Source: CAVPCZ01 sp963702445
Lineage (GTDB): Bacteria; Bacteroidota; Ignavibacteria; UBA10030; UBA6906
Assembly: GCA_963702445.1 (NCBI GenBank)
Contig: CAVPCZ010000009.1
Span: 620,001 to 684,000 of the forward strand
DNA length: 64,000 bases
Direction of reading: 5' to 3'
Shown here piece after piece: positions 1-10,894 of this stretch; the first letter of the stretch is position 1, and the number at the start of each line of letters is the position of its first letter. The position numbers and the translations under genes were made by a program. The notes beneath the pieces are model-generated. The model had not been told where the DNA came from and ran no database searches. It worked only from the letters and a program-made list of their open reading frames with translations.

Positions 1-1178
1 GAAGATCTCCGCGGGTGAGAGCGTGATCGATTTGAGCGCAACGTCTTTGGGGAGGCCGTATGCCGCGGCCGTCCCCGCCTGGAAGGGAAGATTGCGCTCG
101 TGCGCCGCACTGCCGCCGGTGATGATTGCGAAGCGTATTCCGGCCTCGTGAAGCTTGGCCGGAAGCGTATAGGGCTCGTCATACTCTTCAAACCTGCGCG
201 CGGGCAGTCGATGAATTCCTCCGGCGAGCACGGGGATGTCTTTCTCTTTCAGAAGATCCGCCGCCCGCCATGCATCATAGCCTCCGCCGATGATGATCCT
301 GATCTTCTCCTGCTCGGCCCAGGCCACAGCCGCCTGTATCTGCCGGATCTCATCCGCCCAGACCACCACAGGGATCTTCCCTTCGAGGACCGGGATCATG
401 GATTCCCAGCGGAGGTCCGTGTCATGGTAGGGGACCCCCTTCTCGGTCTCGGCCTTCTTCGCGGTCATATAGGCGCGGGCATCACGGAATGCGGTCATCA
501 GCTCTTCGAGCGCCGAACCCTGCTCCTTCTTCTGTTCTTCCTCGCTGCGTTGTTGCCGGCGATGGCCGGATGTCCCTCATTGAGGGCCAGTTCACATGCA
601 GTGCAAGAGGCGCCCTCAGCGTCATATCCTCCCAGGTCCAGCCGTCCATCATCATCAAGGCCGAGGTCCCGGAAATCAACCCTCCCGAGGGGGCGCTGAC
701 AGCGAGCGTAATCCCGTTGGCCCTGAGAACCGGGATCAGTTCCGATTCCGGATTGACCGCCACCTCCGCCCGCACGTTTGGATTGATACGGCCTATCTCG
801 GCCATATCACGCGATGCGCGCACCGCTCCGATCTCAACAAGACCGATCTCCGTGTTGGGGCTGATGAGTCCGGGATATACATGTTTTCCGGAACCGTCGA
901 TGATCTCCGTGTTCGGAGCAATGTTTATGCCTGTTCCCACTGCCACAATCTTCCCTTTGTCGAAGAGAATTGTTCCCTTTTCAATCGTCGGTCCGGATAC
1001 CGTGTGGATTGTCGCACCCACGATTGCGATGGGGTGGTCCTGCGGCTTTGCCGGAATCTGGTCGGAGGAATAGGCAGTGAGCACTCCAATGAGGAGGCAG
1101 ACCGATGTCCAGGTAACGCGGGAGAGTCCCGGCAATCGGGACGAGCATCACCGGGTGGTGGATCATGCGCGTGCTCAT
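1..1178 (-). CDS. Secreted amidohydrolase-like protein lacking HxH motif (partial, frameshifted)
   Basis: The gene runs off the left edge, so its C-terminus is missing. The N-terminus has a signal peptide followed by an amidohydrolase beta-sandwich lead-in (IVGATIHTVSGPTIEKGTI) and the turn VYPGLISPNTEIG, where active members carry a metal-binding HxH; here no histidines are present. The C-terminal part visible at 1-500 (ITLSPAEIF at the edge) is typical of the imidazolonepropionase-like amidohydrolase fold. I place the start at 1178 because GGGAGGG lies just upstream; this needs one frame change near 1130, and a second lies at about 556-578 (QQRSEEEQKKEQ continues in the next frame). An alternative in-frame start is the ATG at 1135. 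It follows a two-domain amidohydrolase on the same strand and is probably co-transcribed. Function is unknown; it may be a non-catalytic partner. Confidence 0.75.
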
Positions 1179-1327
1179 TGTTGTCCCTCCCGGCCGTCTG
1201 ATCCGTGCACGTGATTGTCTTGATCGTCAATGCCGCCCGGTGATTCCGCTCCCTGGTGCCGGTCCGGGGGCCTTTTTCGTCTGAAGTGCTTTCTGTATCA
1301 GCACCGCACGCTGGCGTTGTCGCCTCT

Positions 1328-4272
1328 TCATAGAGGCTGACGATCCTCCTCCCGGTCGAAGTATTTCCTTCCGTCGATCCAGGTCTGCTCGCAATGTGAA
1401 TACACGGAAAGCGGACTCCCGCTCCAGATCACGAAGTCGGCATCCTTTCCGGGTTCGAGCGAGCCGACGCGACTGTCGACCTTGAGCTGACGGGCAGGAT
1501 TGATCGTGACGAACTTGAGCGCTTCTTCTTCCGTAAGTCCTCCGTACTTCACGGCTTTTGCCGCATCCCAGTTCAGACGGCGGCTCAGCTCATCGCTGTC
1601 GGAGTTGAATGAAACGAGAACGCCCTGGTCATGCATCAGCGCGCCGTTGTACGGAATGGCATCATACACTTCCAGCTTGTACCCCCACCAGTCGCTGAAT
1701 GTAGAGCCTCCCGCACCATGCTTCGCCATGACGTCTGCGACCTTGTAGCCTTCGAGGATATGCTCGAATGTCCCGATTCTGAATCCGAACTCTTCGGCGA
1801 GGCGCATCATCATCAGAATCTCATCCTGCCGGTAGGCATGGCAGTTGACAAGTCGTTTGCCGTGGAGGACCTCGAGGATCGCATCGAGCTCAAGGTTCCT
1901 GCGCGGCGGGATGCCCGACTTGTCCTCATCGAATCGTTTCCATGCCTTTTCATAATCAAGCGCTGCCCTGAATTCATCGCGGATGGTCTGCTCAACACCC
2001 ATACGGGTCTGCGGGTAGCGTTTCGAGCTCCCCTCCGGCCAGTTTGCCTGCTTCACATTCTCGCCGAGAGCAAACTTGATTGTCGGAGGAGCTCCCTCGA
2101 ATTTCAGCCCTCGGGCGGCATTCCCCACCGCAGCTTGATGAGCTGACCCTGACCCCCGATCGGGTTGGCCGATCCATGAAGGACGTGGACCTCCGTGGTA
2201 CCGCCGGCAAGTGCCCGATAGATGTCGATGTCACTGCAGTCGATGATGTCGGCCATGCGCACCTCGGCACTGACGGCGTGCGTGGCCTCGTTCACGTCTC
2301 CCGATTCCGCCATATGGGAATGGGCGTCGATAATCCCCGGAGTGATATGTTTTCCCGTGCCATCGATAACCGTTGCTCCCGCGGGCGGACTGATGTTCCT
2401 GCCGACCTTCTTGACCTTCCCCTTTTCAATCAGCACGTCAGCGTTTTCGATTCTCCCCTCGGGGCCGCATGTCCAGACTGTGGCGTTCTTCACAAATATC
2501 ACCGGGGGTTGTTCTGGAACCGCCTCCCTTCCGAATTCGCCGGGAGGGTACACCGGTGGGAAAAGGGCGGGGGAGACCGGCTTCTGCGTTGCTGTGTCGG
2601 GCTCGCCTACGAACGGCAGAGCCCTTGTGCCTGACCATGAAAACGCCTTTCCGTCAGGCCACTCTCCGCTTCCCTCGAGTGTCTGCGCGTTCACCAGGGC
2701 CGTCATGCGGACGATCCCCGGGTATCCGACAGAATCTCCCGGGAAGGCGAGCATGAGTCGGGAGGCCGATAGGTTCACCGAGGAGAGATTCACTTCCTTC
2801 TTTCTCCTTAATGCCCCCCGCAGCGTTTCAGGCTCTCCTTTGATCTTCAGTATTAATGCGTCCCCATGTGCCTGCCCCGCAAGCGTGAGATTCCATGTCC
2901 CCCGCGGGTCAACCTCCGGCGCACGCTTCACTTCGTACCGGATTCCATCGATCCAGACTTCGCGGACCGCTGTTTTCTCCTCAAAGAGGTCGCCGCTCGT
3001 AATCGCAAAGTTCGCGAGTTTCCCCGGCTCGAGGGATCCCAGACGGTTTTCAACGGCGAACATGCGGGCTGGTGTGGTTGTGAGTGCTGCGAGCGCCGCG
3101 TCTTTCGTCAGTCCGCGCCGGACCGCTTTGCGGAGCTGCGCAAGAAACATTCCCTTATCCTTGAGCAGGGCTGAGGTCAGGGCGAAGCGCACTCCTGCCT
3201 CCTGCAGACGCTTTGGATTCTCGGGGGCTTCGTCCCAGTGGCGCAGTTCTGCGAGTGACACATCGAGTGCTTCCTCGGGTGTCTGCACCGAGGGAATGTC
3301 GGGGAAATTCAGCGGAAGTATGACGTCGCGCTGAGTCGCGGCAATGGCCTGAAGCAGGCGGTACTCATAACCGTTCCCGAGGATTATCAGATGAAGCCCG
3401 AATTCCTTTCCGATCTTCTGTGCACGCAGAAAGTCCAGATCGTCGGAGGTCTCAATCACGACAGGCATAGCTCCCCGGGGCACGTCCTTCAGGGCCGCGA
3501 GTGATTCGTTCGTCTCAGGGCGCTGGAGGGAGGGTTTCTTCCTGTACGCCTCAAGTGCTTTCTGGTACCATTCCGCGTCCAGGAGTGTCTGACGCACAAG
3601 TGCGATCACACCCATGAGCGAAGTCGGGTATGTCTCGCGGCGGGGGTCCACCGCGAGGCTTACATGATGGGCGACGCCGGTGCGCAGAATGACGTCATTC
3701 GGTTTCCCGTCTCCCAGGTTGACGAGTGCGCTTGTGCCTTTCAGATTCCCTTTTGTTGGTACTATCAGCGCGGTGGTAAATCCCTGGCTGCGGAGCTTTT
3801 CGGCTGCTTTTTGGTGGGGCAGGAAGAGTTCGGCGGCGTTTTGCTGTGCCATGATGGCATCGGTCCAGGAGGCGGCGCCGCGTGTCTCCGCCGGCCGGGA
3901 CTCTTGAGGTTTCCGCATCTGTGTTTCCTCCTGCGTGCTCTGCCGGGGTTTCGGCATTCCGTAGTCGGAGTAGGCATCAATCAGTCCCGGATAGATCGTC
4001 ATCCCTTTCATGTCCCAGATACGGGCATCCCTGGGTATGGAGGCTGATCCCACCGAAGCGACGATCCCGTCGCGGATCACGAGCGTTGCATTCTCGAGTG
4101 TTTTTCCCGGTGCCTGGACGATCCGGGCGTTGATAAATGCATGAACGGTCGGTGTGTTATTCCGAATCCCCCCGGCAGGTGCTGTTTGTGCGAGGACAGG
4201 CGCTATGAAGAGGGCGTGCATCAGACAGAGGCAAAGGAGTCCTGCGGAAATCTTCTGCAGGGGTGTTTTCAT
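1328..4272 (-). CDS. Two-domain secreted amidohydrolase (imidazolonepropionase-like)
   Basis: About 980 residues when a single frame break near 2110 is bridged (PPEG in one frame continues as LKFEGAPPTIKF in the next). A signal peptide ending near VLAQT targets it to the periplasm. The first amidohydrolase-like module (residues about 45-430) has PGLIDAYSDYG where the HxH metal site should be, so it looks catalytically dead. The second module (about 590-980) has GIIDAHSHMAESGD with an intact HSH, later histidines, and the closing segment SLEPGKDADFVIWSG typical of the superfamily. Family members hydrolyse cyclic amides or peptides with a metal-activated water; the substrate cannot be told from sequence. 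It lies 150 bases upstream of the paralogous gene at the window edge, suggesting a common transcript. Confidence 0.85.
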
Positions 4273-4448
4273 GGTTGCTCCATATATGAAAATCGTGTCG
4301 CGGGACCAGGCTGGTCGATCATGCCGGTCCGCCGGCGCCTGGGGCTACTGAGGCTTGCGTGCAATATCTCACCGCAAAATGGTCCCTACGGAAGGATACA
4401 CCTTTCGCAAATGGTCCTTTTGAGGAGGAGAACGGAATGACGAAGGGA

Positions 4449-5903
4449 TCATCTGTGCCGGTCATCCAGTTTCACATCGGACCTCAGTCTCTCCAGCAGT
4501 TCTTTCGTAACGGGGTAGTATCGTATCAGGCCCAGAGAAATCAACGACACACATGGGCCTGCCAGTAATGTCAGCGCGCACAATCTCCAGAGTGTTTCCT
4601 GGTTTTGCACCACTTTGATTCCCGGTTCAAACCCTATCAACGTGAGACCGTATCCGCTTATAAGCATGCCAAGGGAGATGGCGCATTTTTGCGCGAAGCT
4701 GAAAACGGCCGCATATGCTCCATCCTTGTTGATCCCCGTTTTGATCTCGTGAATCTCGGAAATGTCGGCCATCATGGATGTGGAGACGGGGAAAAGTATG
4801 CCGTTGCCCAGCCAGTACAGGCTGGCAAAAACGGTGAAAACAATGAACGGATAAGGAATAGTCCACGACAAAAAGATTGCGCTCTGGCCGGGTATCAATA
4901 CGCCCGAGAGAAAAAGTGCCGCCAGCAGGAAATTGCATCCGACACTTAACAACCCTCCAAAAATGATGGCGCCCTTTTTATCAAGTTTCCGGGTCAGGAA
5001 AGATGCTACCAGTGCGCCCGCACCGCAGCCAACCATGCTCCCGCCGTGAGCCAGCGATTTCTCAATGCCGTTGAATCTCATGAAATGCTCATAGAGGTAC
5101 ATCTGAAACGAACTGACCAGCGCGATGCCCACCATCACCACGGTGATAAACACAAACACATAGCGTGGATAGGTATCAGAAATAATCTCTTTCATGTCTT
5201 GAAGGAACCCCTTGAAACCGTTTCCTTCGGTTTCAATATGTCTGCTGTCCTGTATGTATTTCCTGGTCACGACAACAACAAAGAGAATGCAGGCCAGTGA
5301 AACGACTGCAAAGCTGACTCCCATATGCAGATAATTCGCTTCCACGGATGTCGCTCTGACGGGTTCATTGTTGGAAAAGAAGATTGACCAGGCCAGGCCG
5401 GGGCCAAGCACATTCGCGATCATGTTCATGGCCAACCTGATCCCCTGCAGCTTCACTCTGCCGCCGTAGTCGGTGCACATTTCAAATCCCAGCGCCGTAT
5501 AAGGGATCCAGAATACGGTGATCGCGGTTCTCTGGAGTAGATTAATAGCCAGGAGATACCAGAACAACGTCTGAGCGCTGCTCTTGAAGACGTCGGGGAC
5601 ATACCAGAGGAATATATATGTGGCGATCACTGCAAGGCCTCCCAACAGAATCCAGGGGTGCCTTCGTCCGAACCTGCTTCTGGTGTTATCTGTGATGTGA
5701 CCCATCACGGGATCCGTAATGGCATCCCAGAATATCGCCAACGACATTGCGATGCCGGCGGTGGAATGCTGCAGCCCCAGCGCATCGGTATAGTACAGCA
5801 TGGCGAATCCGAAGAGCGAGTTCATGATCAGGGAATTGGCGCACTCCCCGACAGAATAACTAATCATATTTGCGCGCGAGCAGGGCTCTGCTTGTTCAGC
5901 CAT
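4449..5903 (-). CDS. GPH-family sugar:cation symporter (MelB-like MFS)
   Basis: A 484-residue protein with about 12 hydrophobic segments. The loop DAITDPVMGHITDNTRSRFG followed by RRHPWI is the hallmark of the glycoside-pentoside-hexuronide:cation symporter family (MelB, XylP, UidB), with the conserved Asp pair in the second helix region that binds the coupling cation. Length matches the family (450-500). It most likely imports an oligosaccharide or glycoside by Na+ or H+ symport across the inner membrane. The start ATG is preceded by AAGGACAGAG. The gene precedes the amidohydrolases on the same strand with a 176-base gap and follows the kinase gene by 274 bases, so its operon membership is uncertain. 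Substrate is unknown. Confidence 0.9.
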   Translation of the reverse strand: MAEQAEPCSRANMISYSVGECANSLIMNSLFGFAMLYYTDALGLQHSTAGIAMSLAIFWDAITDPVMGHITDNTRSRFGRRHPWILLGGLAVIATYIFLWYVPDVFKSSAQTLFWYLLAINLLQRTAITVFWIPYTALGFEMCTDYGGRVKLQGIRLAMNMIANVLGPGLAWSIFFSNNEPVRATSVEANYLHMGVSFAVVSLACILFVVVVTRKYIQDSRHIETEGNGFKGFLQDMKEIISDTYPRYVFVFITVVMVGIALVSSFQMYLYEHFMRFNGIEKSLAHGGSMVGCGAGALVASFLTRKLDKKGAIIFGGLLSVGCNFLLAALFLSGVLIPGQSAIFLSWTIPYPFIVFTVFASLYWLGNGILFPVSTSMMADISEIHEIKTGINKDGAYAAVFSFAQKCAISLGMLISGYGLTLIGFEPGIKVVQNQETLWRLCALTLLAGPCVSLISLGLIRYYPVTKELLERLRSDVKLDDRHR

Positions 5904-6177
5904 CTCTCTGTCCTTGATTTTCCTTGGGAATATTCAGTCTCATGCGACAAAGGTCCGCACGGGAGTTCCGGTGAACCTGTCACACCCGGGCGATGCTGCA
6001 CGGAGCTTTGTTATGAATGCCAAACGTGATGATCTTCACTACGGGTTCGGAGGGCCGGACACAGGCCTGCCCTGGGCAAGCCCGTGCAAGTTCCGACGAT
6101 TTCTGGGGGCCCGTATTGAAGGGAGGAACCCGTTTCACGGAAGTCAGCGTTCGCCCCTCCGTGGAGGCCAATGACGC

Positions 6178-9166
6178 TCAACGCCCTCTGCTTCGAAGTG
6201 CAGCAAGCCTTGCGCGGGCCTCCCGGGGCTCCGGCCGGTCTTCCTCGGCATTCTTCCAGAGTTCGAGAAACTTCCGGTACTCGGAGACCGCCTGCTCCGC
6301 CTCTCCTTTCTGCTCGTACAGGCGTGCAAGAAGGAAATGGTACCGGGGATGAATCAGACGCCGGTCCTGGTCCGTGGAGTCGATCGTGAGAAGACGCCTG
6401 TATTCGGCGATTGCACTGTCCGTCTCCCTCTTTCGTACGTACGCCCGCGCCAGAGCCATCGTTCATGAAGGGAATGTTGTACATTGCGTAGACGGGCGTT
6501 GTCGATCCGGGGGGCGGCGTGATGGGAATCGATCGAAGCACGACGATTGCCCGGTCCAGTGAATCCTCTGCAATCAACAGTTCCCCCTCGAGTAGACGGA
6601 ACCTGCCGGCTGCATCAATGCTAAACCGCGGCTCTACTTTCGGCATCAATGCACTGATCAACCCGAGCCGGGTTCTGGCGGAGTCCAGGCGTCCTTGACC
6701 GACATCGAAAAGTCCTAACTGTGTGTGAAAACGGATATCCGTTGAGACCGGATACATCGCTCCGATTCTCGCCCGCTCCCACAGCGGCAGCAGTCTCTTG
6801 CGTGCGCGGTCATGAGCGCCCACGTCGTCCTCGATAGATGCCCTGGCCAGTTCGCACCCGAGAGTGATGAACTGATCCCCTCGCGCCGCTGTATCTGCCA
6901 ACACGGCATTCAGTGTCCTGACGGCGGCGGCCGGCTGTCCGAGCCAACTCTGAAACCATCCGCGCCAGTACTCTCCTTGAAGTCTGATCGTTGCGTGACC
7001 GGAAGCATCGATCATCTTCTGAAGGTTGTCAAACGTCCGGTCGTATCTTTCCTGCAGCGCGTTGACATAGGCAAGCGATAAATACGACTGCCAGAAATCC
7101 GGCTTGACGTCCACGGCTTTCTGGTAGTACGAAAGGGACTGCTCGAGCCGTCCCATCCGCAGGCAGATTTCGCCCATGCTGTCGAACGGATTGGCATCGC
7201 CAGGGGAGAGTGCGGCGTACCGGGTGAACCATTCGATTGCCTGTCCATACATGCCCTGGTCGGCATAGAGATAGGCGGTTTCATTGATAGCGACCGCATA
7301 GTTCGGATCGAGGCGGAGAGCTATGGCCAGCTCTGCGTGGGCGTCGGAAAAGCGCTTCTCTACCCGATACAGTGATCGCGAGGCTGAAATGCGCGCGTTT
7401 CTCGTTGGGAAACCGGGTGGTAAGCTCTTCGAGAATTGTTTGTTGTTTTGCCGGATTTCGCTCGATCACGCGTGCGTGACGGGCCTGAATTGTCAGCCGT
7501 TCTTTCATGCCGGCTTTCGCGGAGAAATCGAGTGCGCGCTGCAGGGCTGCTGACCTGGGCATTATACTTCATGAGTCCCGCATATGCATCCGAAATATAC
7601 AGATGTGCCATCGCGAAACCGGAATCCAGAGCGATGGCCTTCTGGAGAAAACTGGATTGCCTGATCGTAGTACATCTTGTCAACTTCGTCCCGCCCCCGG
7701 AGAAAGTAGTTGTAGGCCTCGATGGAGGAGGTGGTGACTTCGGTGATCTGTTCCGTGGATGCGGAGATGCGCCGGTGCGAGAGGCCGACGCCTCGCCCGA
7801 TGGTTCTGCTCAGCTCATCGATCTGATGATCGAGGATGCTCTGTGCGCCGTTCCCGCGCGCGCTGGCACTCTCCAGCAGCTCTCTGCTATTGGCATCCAG
7901 CACTTTCACATCCGTCACGAACGTTTCGCCCGCCTTGACGAAGCTCCCCACGACGAGTGCCTCAATCCCTTCCCGGCGGGAGAGCTCGAACCCGAGCTCC
8001 TTATCGATGAGTGATACATCACGCCCTCCCCATCTGGCGGAGCAGATCGTGCATCCGTTCCCACGTTACCACCTTCAGGTAGCGGGATTGTTCGAGGCTT
8101 GTGATGAGGAGGTTCGGAATTGCTTTGCTAAGGTAGTCGTACGATGCTTCGCCGGTCTGGTTCTCGAACGTGATAACGACCACCGGGATCGGGTCCGGAG
8201 GGAAGGCGTCTTCGAACAAAAAGTCCCTGCCGAGCAGGAAGGCGACAACCAGGATCGCAATCGCGGCCGCCACCGATGCCGGCCATAATTGCCTTTCTCC
8301 GTCTTCCGGGCAGGAGCCGGTACGCGGTGTTGCGCGGATTCCGCCGGCCGGGGAGCGCGCAAAACCTTGTGCAGGTCAACCAGCATGTCGTCGAGGTGCT
8401 GATACCGCTCGGAGGGAGTTTTTGCTATGGATTTGGCGACCAGCCTCTCCAGCTCCAGGGGGACTCCCGTCCGGAGCGCGGTAAGCGGTTCCGGTTCGCT
8501 ATTCAGAATGGAATACACAAGGGCGTTTTCATACTCCGCCCGGAAAGGGGGATGGCCCGCTACCATCTCATAGATCACCAGGCCGAGCGACCAGATGTCG
8601 GTTCTGTGGTCAGCCGTTTCGCCCCGCGCCTGCTCGGGCGACATATACACTGCGGTTCCCATGGAGGAACCTGTCTTTGTCAGCTGTGTGAGGCCGGCAA
8701 GCTTGGCCAGTCCGAAGTCAACGATTCTGGCCACCCCGTCCGGCGTGATCATGATGTTGGCGGGCTTGATGTCGCGGTGTGTGATGCCTTGCTCGTGAGC
8801 CCTGGCGAGGCCCTGCGCCACCTGGGTGGCGATGTTGACCGCGTCATCAATCTTGAGCGGTCCCCGGTCAATCTTCTTCTTGAGGCTTTCTCCCTCGTAA
8901 TATTCCATCACAATGAACATCCGCCCCTCCGGGGTCTCGTCGATGTCATGGACGACGCAGATGTTGGTGTGCTGGAGCGTGGAGGCGGCCTTGGCTTCGT
9001 GAATAAACCGCTGTTTGGCTTGCGGATCGTGAGAGAGTTCAGGGGGGAGGAATTTGAGGGCAACGAAGCGGTCGAGCTTGAGGTCCCGGGCTTTGTAGAC
9101 AACGCCCATACCGCCTCCGCCCAGGTGCTCGAGAATCTTGTAGTGAGAGATTGTTGTGCCGACCAT
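6178..9166 (-). CDS. Serine/threonine protein kinase with FlgO/TolB-like linker and TPR tail (frameshifted)
   Basis: Roughly 995 residues after joining about six frame breaks (near 8290, 8028, 7650, 7557, 7378 and 6466). The N-terminal Hanks-type kinase domain is complete: GGGGMGVVYKARD glycine loop, VALKF lysine, HRDIKPANIM catalytic loop, DFGLAK, and SPEQARGE. It is followed by a transmembrane helix (AIAILVVAFLLG), a domain beginning VVVITFENQTGEASYDYLSK that resembles FlgO/TolB-like N-terminal folds, then many TPR repeats to the C-terminus. I choose the start at 9166 because GAGG lies five bases upstream and a promoter-like TTG-N20-TATCTT sits at 9201-9229, downstream of the longer possible start at 9241. 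The break at 7648-7651 is an A/T run of four where three would restore frame. Probably a membrane signalling kinase; targets unknown. Confidence 0.88.
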
Positions 9167-9200
9167 AGCAGCCTCAAGGTTTACCATTCTGGTCTGGCAA

Positions 9201-9229
9201 AAGATACGGCAGGCAAGTGCCAGAATCAA
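9201..9229 (-). promoter_or_regulatory. Candidate promoter TTG-N20-TATCTT for the kinase gene
   Basis: On the minus strand TTG (9227-9229) is separated by exactly 20 bases from TATCTTTTG (TATCTT at 9201-9206). The form resembles the Bacteroidetes TTG/TAnnTTTG promoter. It lies 14 bases before the ATG at 9187 and 35 before the preferred start at 9166. Back-to-back with the permease promoter at 9271-9300. Pattern match only. Confidence 0.4.
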
Positions 9230-9270
9230 CATCAATCCCATGAGCTCGCAGTACAGTTGCGAAAATCACA

Positions 9271-9300
9271 TTGCTATTCGATACCGGGGTGAGTATATTC
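9271..9300 (+). promoter_or_regulatory. Candidate promoter TTG-N20-TATATTC for permease-rhamnosidase pair
   Basis: TTG at 9271-9273, 20 bases, then TATATTC at 9294-9300, 22 bases before the ATG of the permease. Same spacing as five other upstream sites in this window. Confidence 0.45.
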
Positions 9301-9322
9301 TGCGAACAAGCCTCCGGTTTCT

Positions 9323-10894
9323 ATGCAGAAAAACTCCTCCCCCGGCGAGTTCGAGCGCGAAGCAGTCCCTCCCGGACAACTTAAGAGCCTCCGCAGCTTC
9401 ATCAACATGTATGCCGGAGAACATGTCGCCGGCACGGAGTTCATGATCGGCCCCCTCTTTCTTGCCGCCGGCGTCAGCGCCTTCGATCTCATCTTCGGAC
9501 TGTTCATCGGAAACCTCCTTGCCGTCCTCAGCTGGGCCCTGGTCTGTGCCCCCGTTGCAACGGGGCTCAGGCTTACGCTGTACTACAAGCTCGAACAGAT
9601 CTGTGGAACACGGCTCGTCCTCATTTATAACCTTGCGAACGGCGCGCTCTTCTGTTTCCTTGCCGGTGCAATGATCGCCGTGTCTGCAACCGCTGTGGGC
9701 CTTCCGTTTTCGATGCCAATGCCCGCACTCGATGATTGGCTCCCCACGAGTATGGTATGGATTCTCGTGGTGGTGGCGGTCGGAGCGGTATTTTCGTTCG
9801 TTGCCGCCAAGGGGTACGATGCCATGGCACGCGTTGCCGCCACGTCCGTGCCCTGGATGTTTCTCGTGTTCCTTGCGTGCGGTATCATCGCCCTCCGGCA
9901 ACTCGGCGTGACTTCACCGGGGGACTTCTGGGCGGTTGCACAGGAGAGGATCTGGAAAGGGGGAGATCCGTTTCCGGGGCAGACCAAATTCACGTTCTGG
10001 CACGTGGTCTTCTTCGCCTGGTTCTGCAACGCGGCGATGCATATGGGAATGTCCGACCTGTCCATCCTTCGCTTTGCGAAACGCTGGCACCATGGTTTTG
10101 CTTCGGCAGCCGGCATGTTTGTGGGTCATTACCTGGCGTGGATCTGCGCATCCCTTCTCTATGCCGTTCAGCTCGCCCGCAATCCGGCCGATACCACGGT
10201 TGCTCCCGGGCCCATGGCCTATGGGGCCGTAGGACTATCGGGGCTTGTCTGCGTTATCCTCGCAGGGTGGACGACGGCGAACCCGACTATCTACAGGGCA
10301 GGCCTGGCGTTTCAGGCGATTGTCCCGTCGACATCACGGTTCAAAGTCACGTTGTTCGCGGGGGCAATCGCAACCGCCGGCGCGGTCTTTCCGGCCCTGG
10401 CGATGAAGCTCCTGGACTTCGTCGGGTTCTACGGGACGATCCTGATGCCCATGGGAGCGGTGATTGCCGTGGACTACTACCTATTCGGCAGGCTCGGACT
10501 GACCCCGGACTTTGCGAAGCGGTCGGGGGGCACATTCAACATTGCTGCAGGCGCGGCATGGCTCGTTGCACTTGCCACGTGCGGACTTCTTAACCGCTTC
10601 GCCGGCGTCCAGATCTACTTCCTCGCTCTCCCCGGCTGGTTGACCGCCGGCATTCTCTATCTCCTGCTGAGTGCTTCTGGTTCAGCGCCGCTTCCGCCAC
10701 AACCTGGCAGTGCAATGAAAACGATCCTTCTTGCCTCGGCTGTCAGCGGGCTGGCGCTCACCATCCTCCCGCCCATCCTGTATTTTGCATGGACCCTCGA
10801 TCTCCAGCGATGCCAGCAGCTCATGACCTTCGGCATGATACTCTGGTTTGCCGGAGATATTTCCCGGGTGATTGCCCGGCGCAGACACCAATGA
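9323..10894 (+). CDS. NCS1-like (purine/cytosine permease-related) membrane transporter
   Basis: A 523-residue polytopic protein with about 12 hydrophobic segments. The N-terminal stretch EHVAGTEFMIGPLFLAAGV and the helix FDLIFGLFIGNLLAVLSW fit the nucleobase:cation symporter-1 (NCS1) branch of the LeuT fold, where helix 1 carries substrate and Na+ contacts. Classical NCS1 proteins carry purines, cytosine, hydantoin or thiamine precursors. Its stop codon overlaps the ATG of the downstream GH78 rhamnosidase, which argues for translational coupling and raises the possibility that this branch carries a sugar or glycoside rather than a nucleobase; that is inference. A TTG-N20-TATATTC box lies just upstream. 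The start ATG is the first in frame after it. Confidence 0.75.
   Translation: MQKNSSPGEFEREAVPPGQLKSLRSFINMYAGEHVAGTEFMIGPLFLAAGVSAFDLIFGLFIGNLLAVLSWALVCAPVATGLRLTLYYKLEQICGTRLVLIYNLANGALFCFLAGAMIAVSATAVGLPFSMPMPALDDWLPTSMVWILVVVAVGAVFSFVAAKGYDAMARVAATSVPWMFLVFLACGIIALRQLGVTSPGDFWAVAQERIWKGGDPFPGQTKFTFWHVVFFAWFCNAAMHMGMSDLSILRFAKRWHHGFASAAGMFVGHYLAWICASLLYAVQLARNPADTTVAPGPMAYGAVGLSGLVCVILAGWTTANPTIYRAGLAFQAIVPSTSRFKVTLFAGAIATAGAVFPALAMKLLDFVGFYGTILMPMGAVIAVDYYLFGRLGLTPDFAKRSGGTFNIAAGAAWLVALATCGLLNRFAGVQIYFLALPGWLTAGILYLLLSASGSAPLPPQPGSAMKTILLASAVSGLALTILPPILYFAWTLDLQRCQQLMTFGMILWFAGDISRVIARRRHQ

Noticed and set aside
2222..3334. A 370-codon plus-strand frame opposite the amidohydrolase gene
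   Set aside because: Low-complexity Ser/Arg/Pro-rich peptide without ribosome binding site; the minus strand encodes conserved amidohydrolase.
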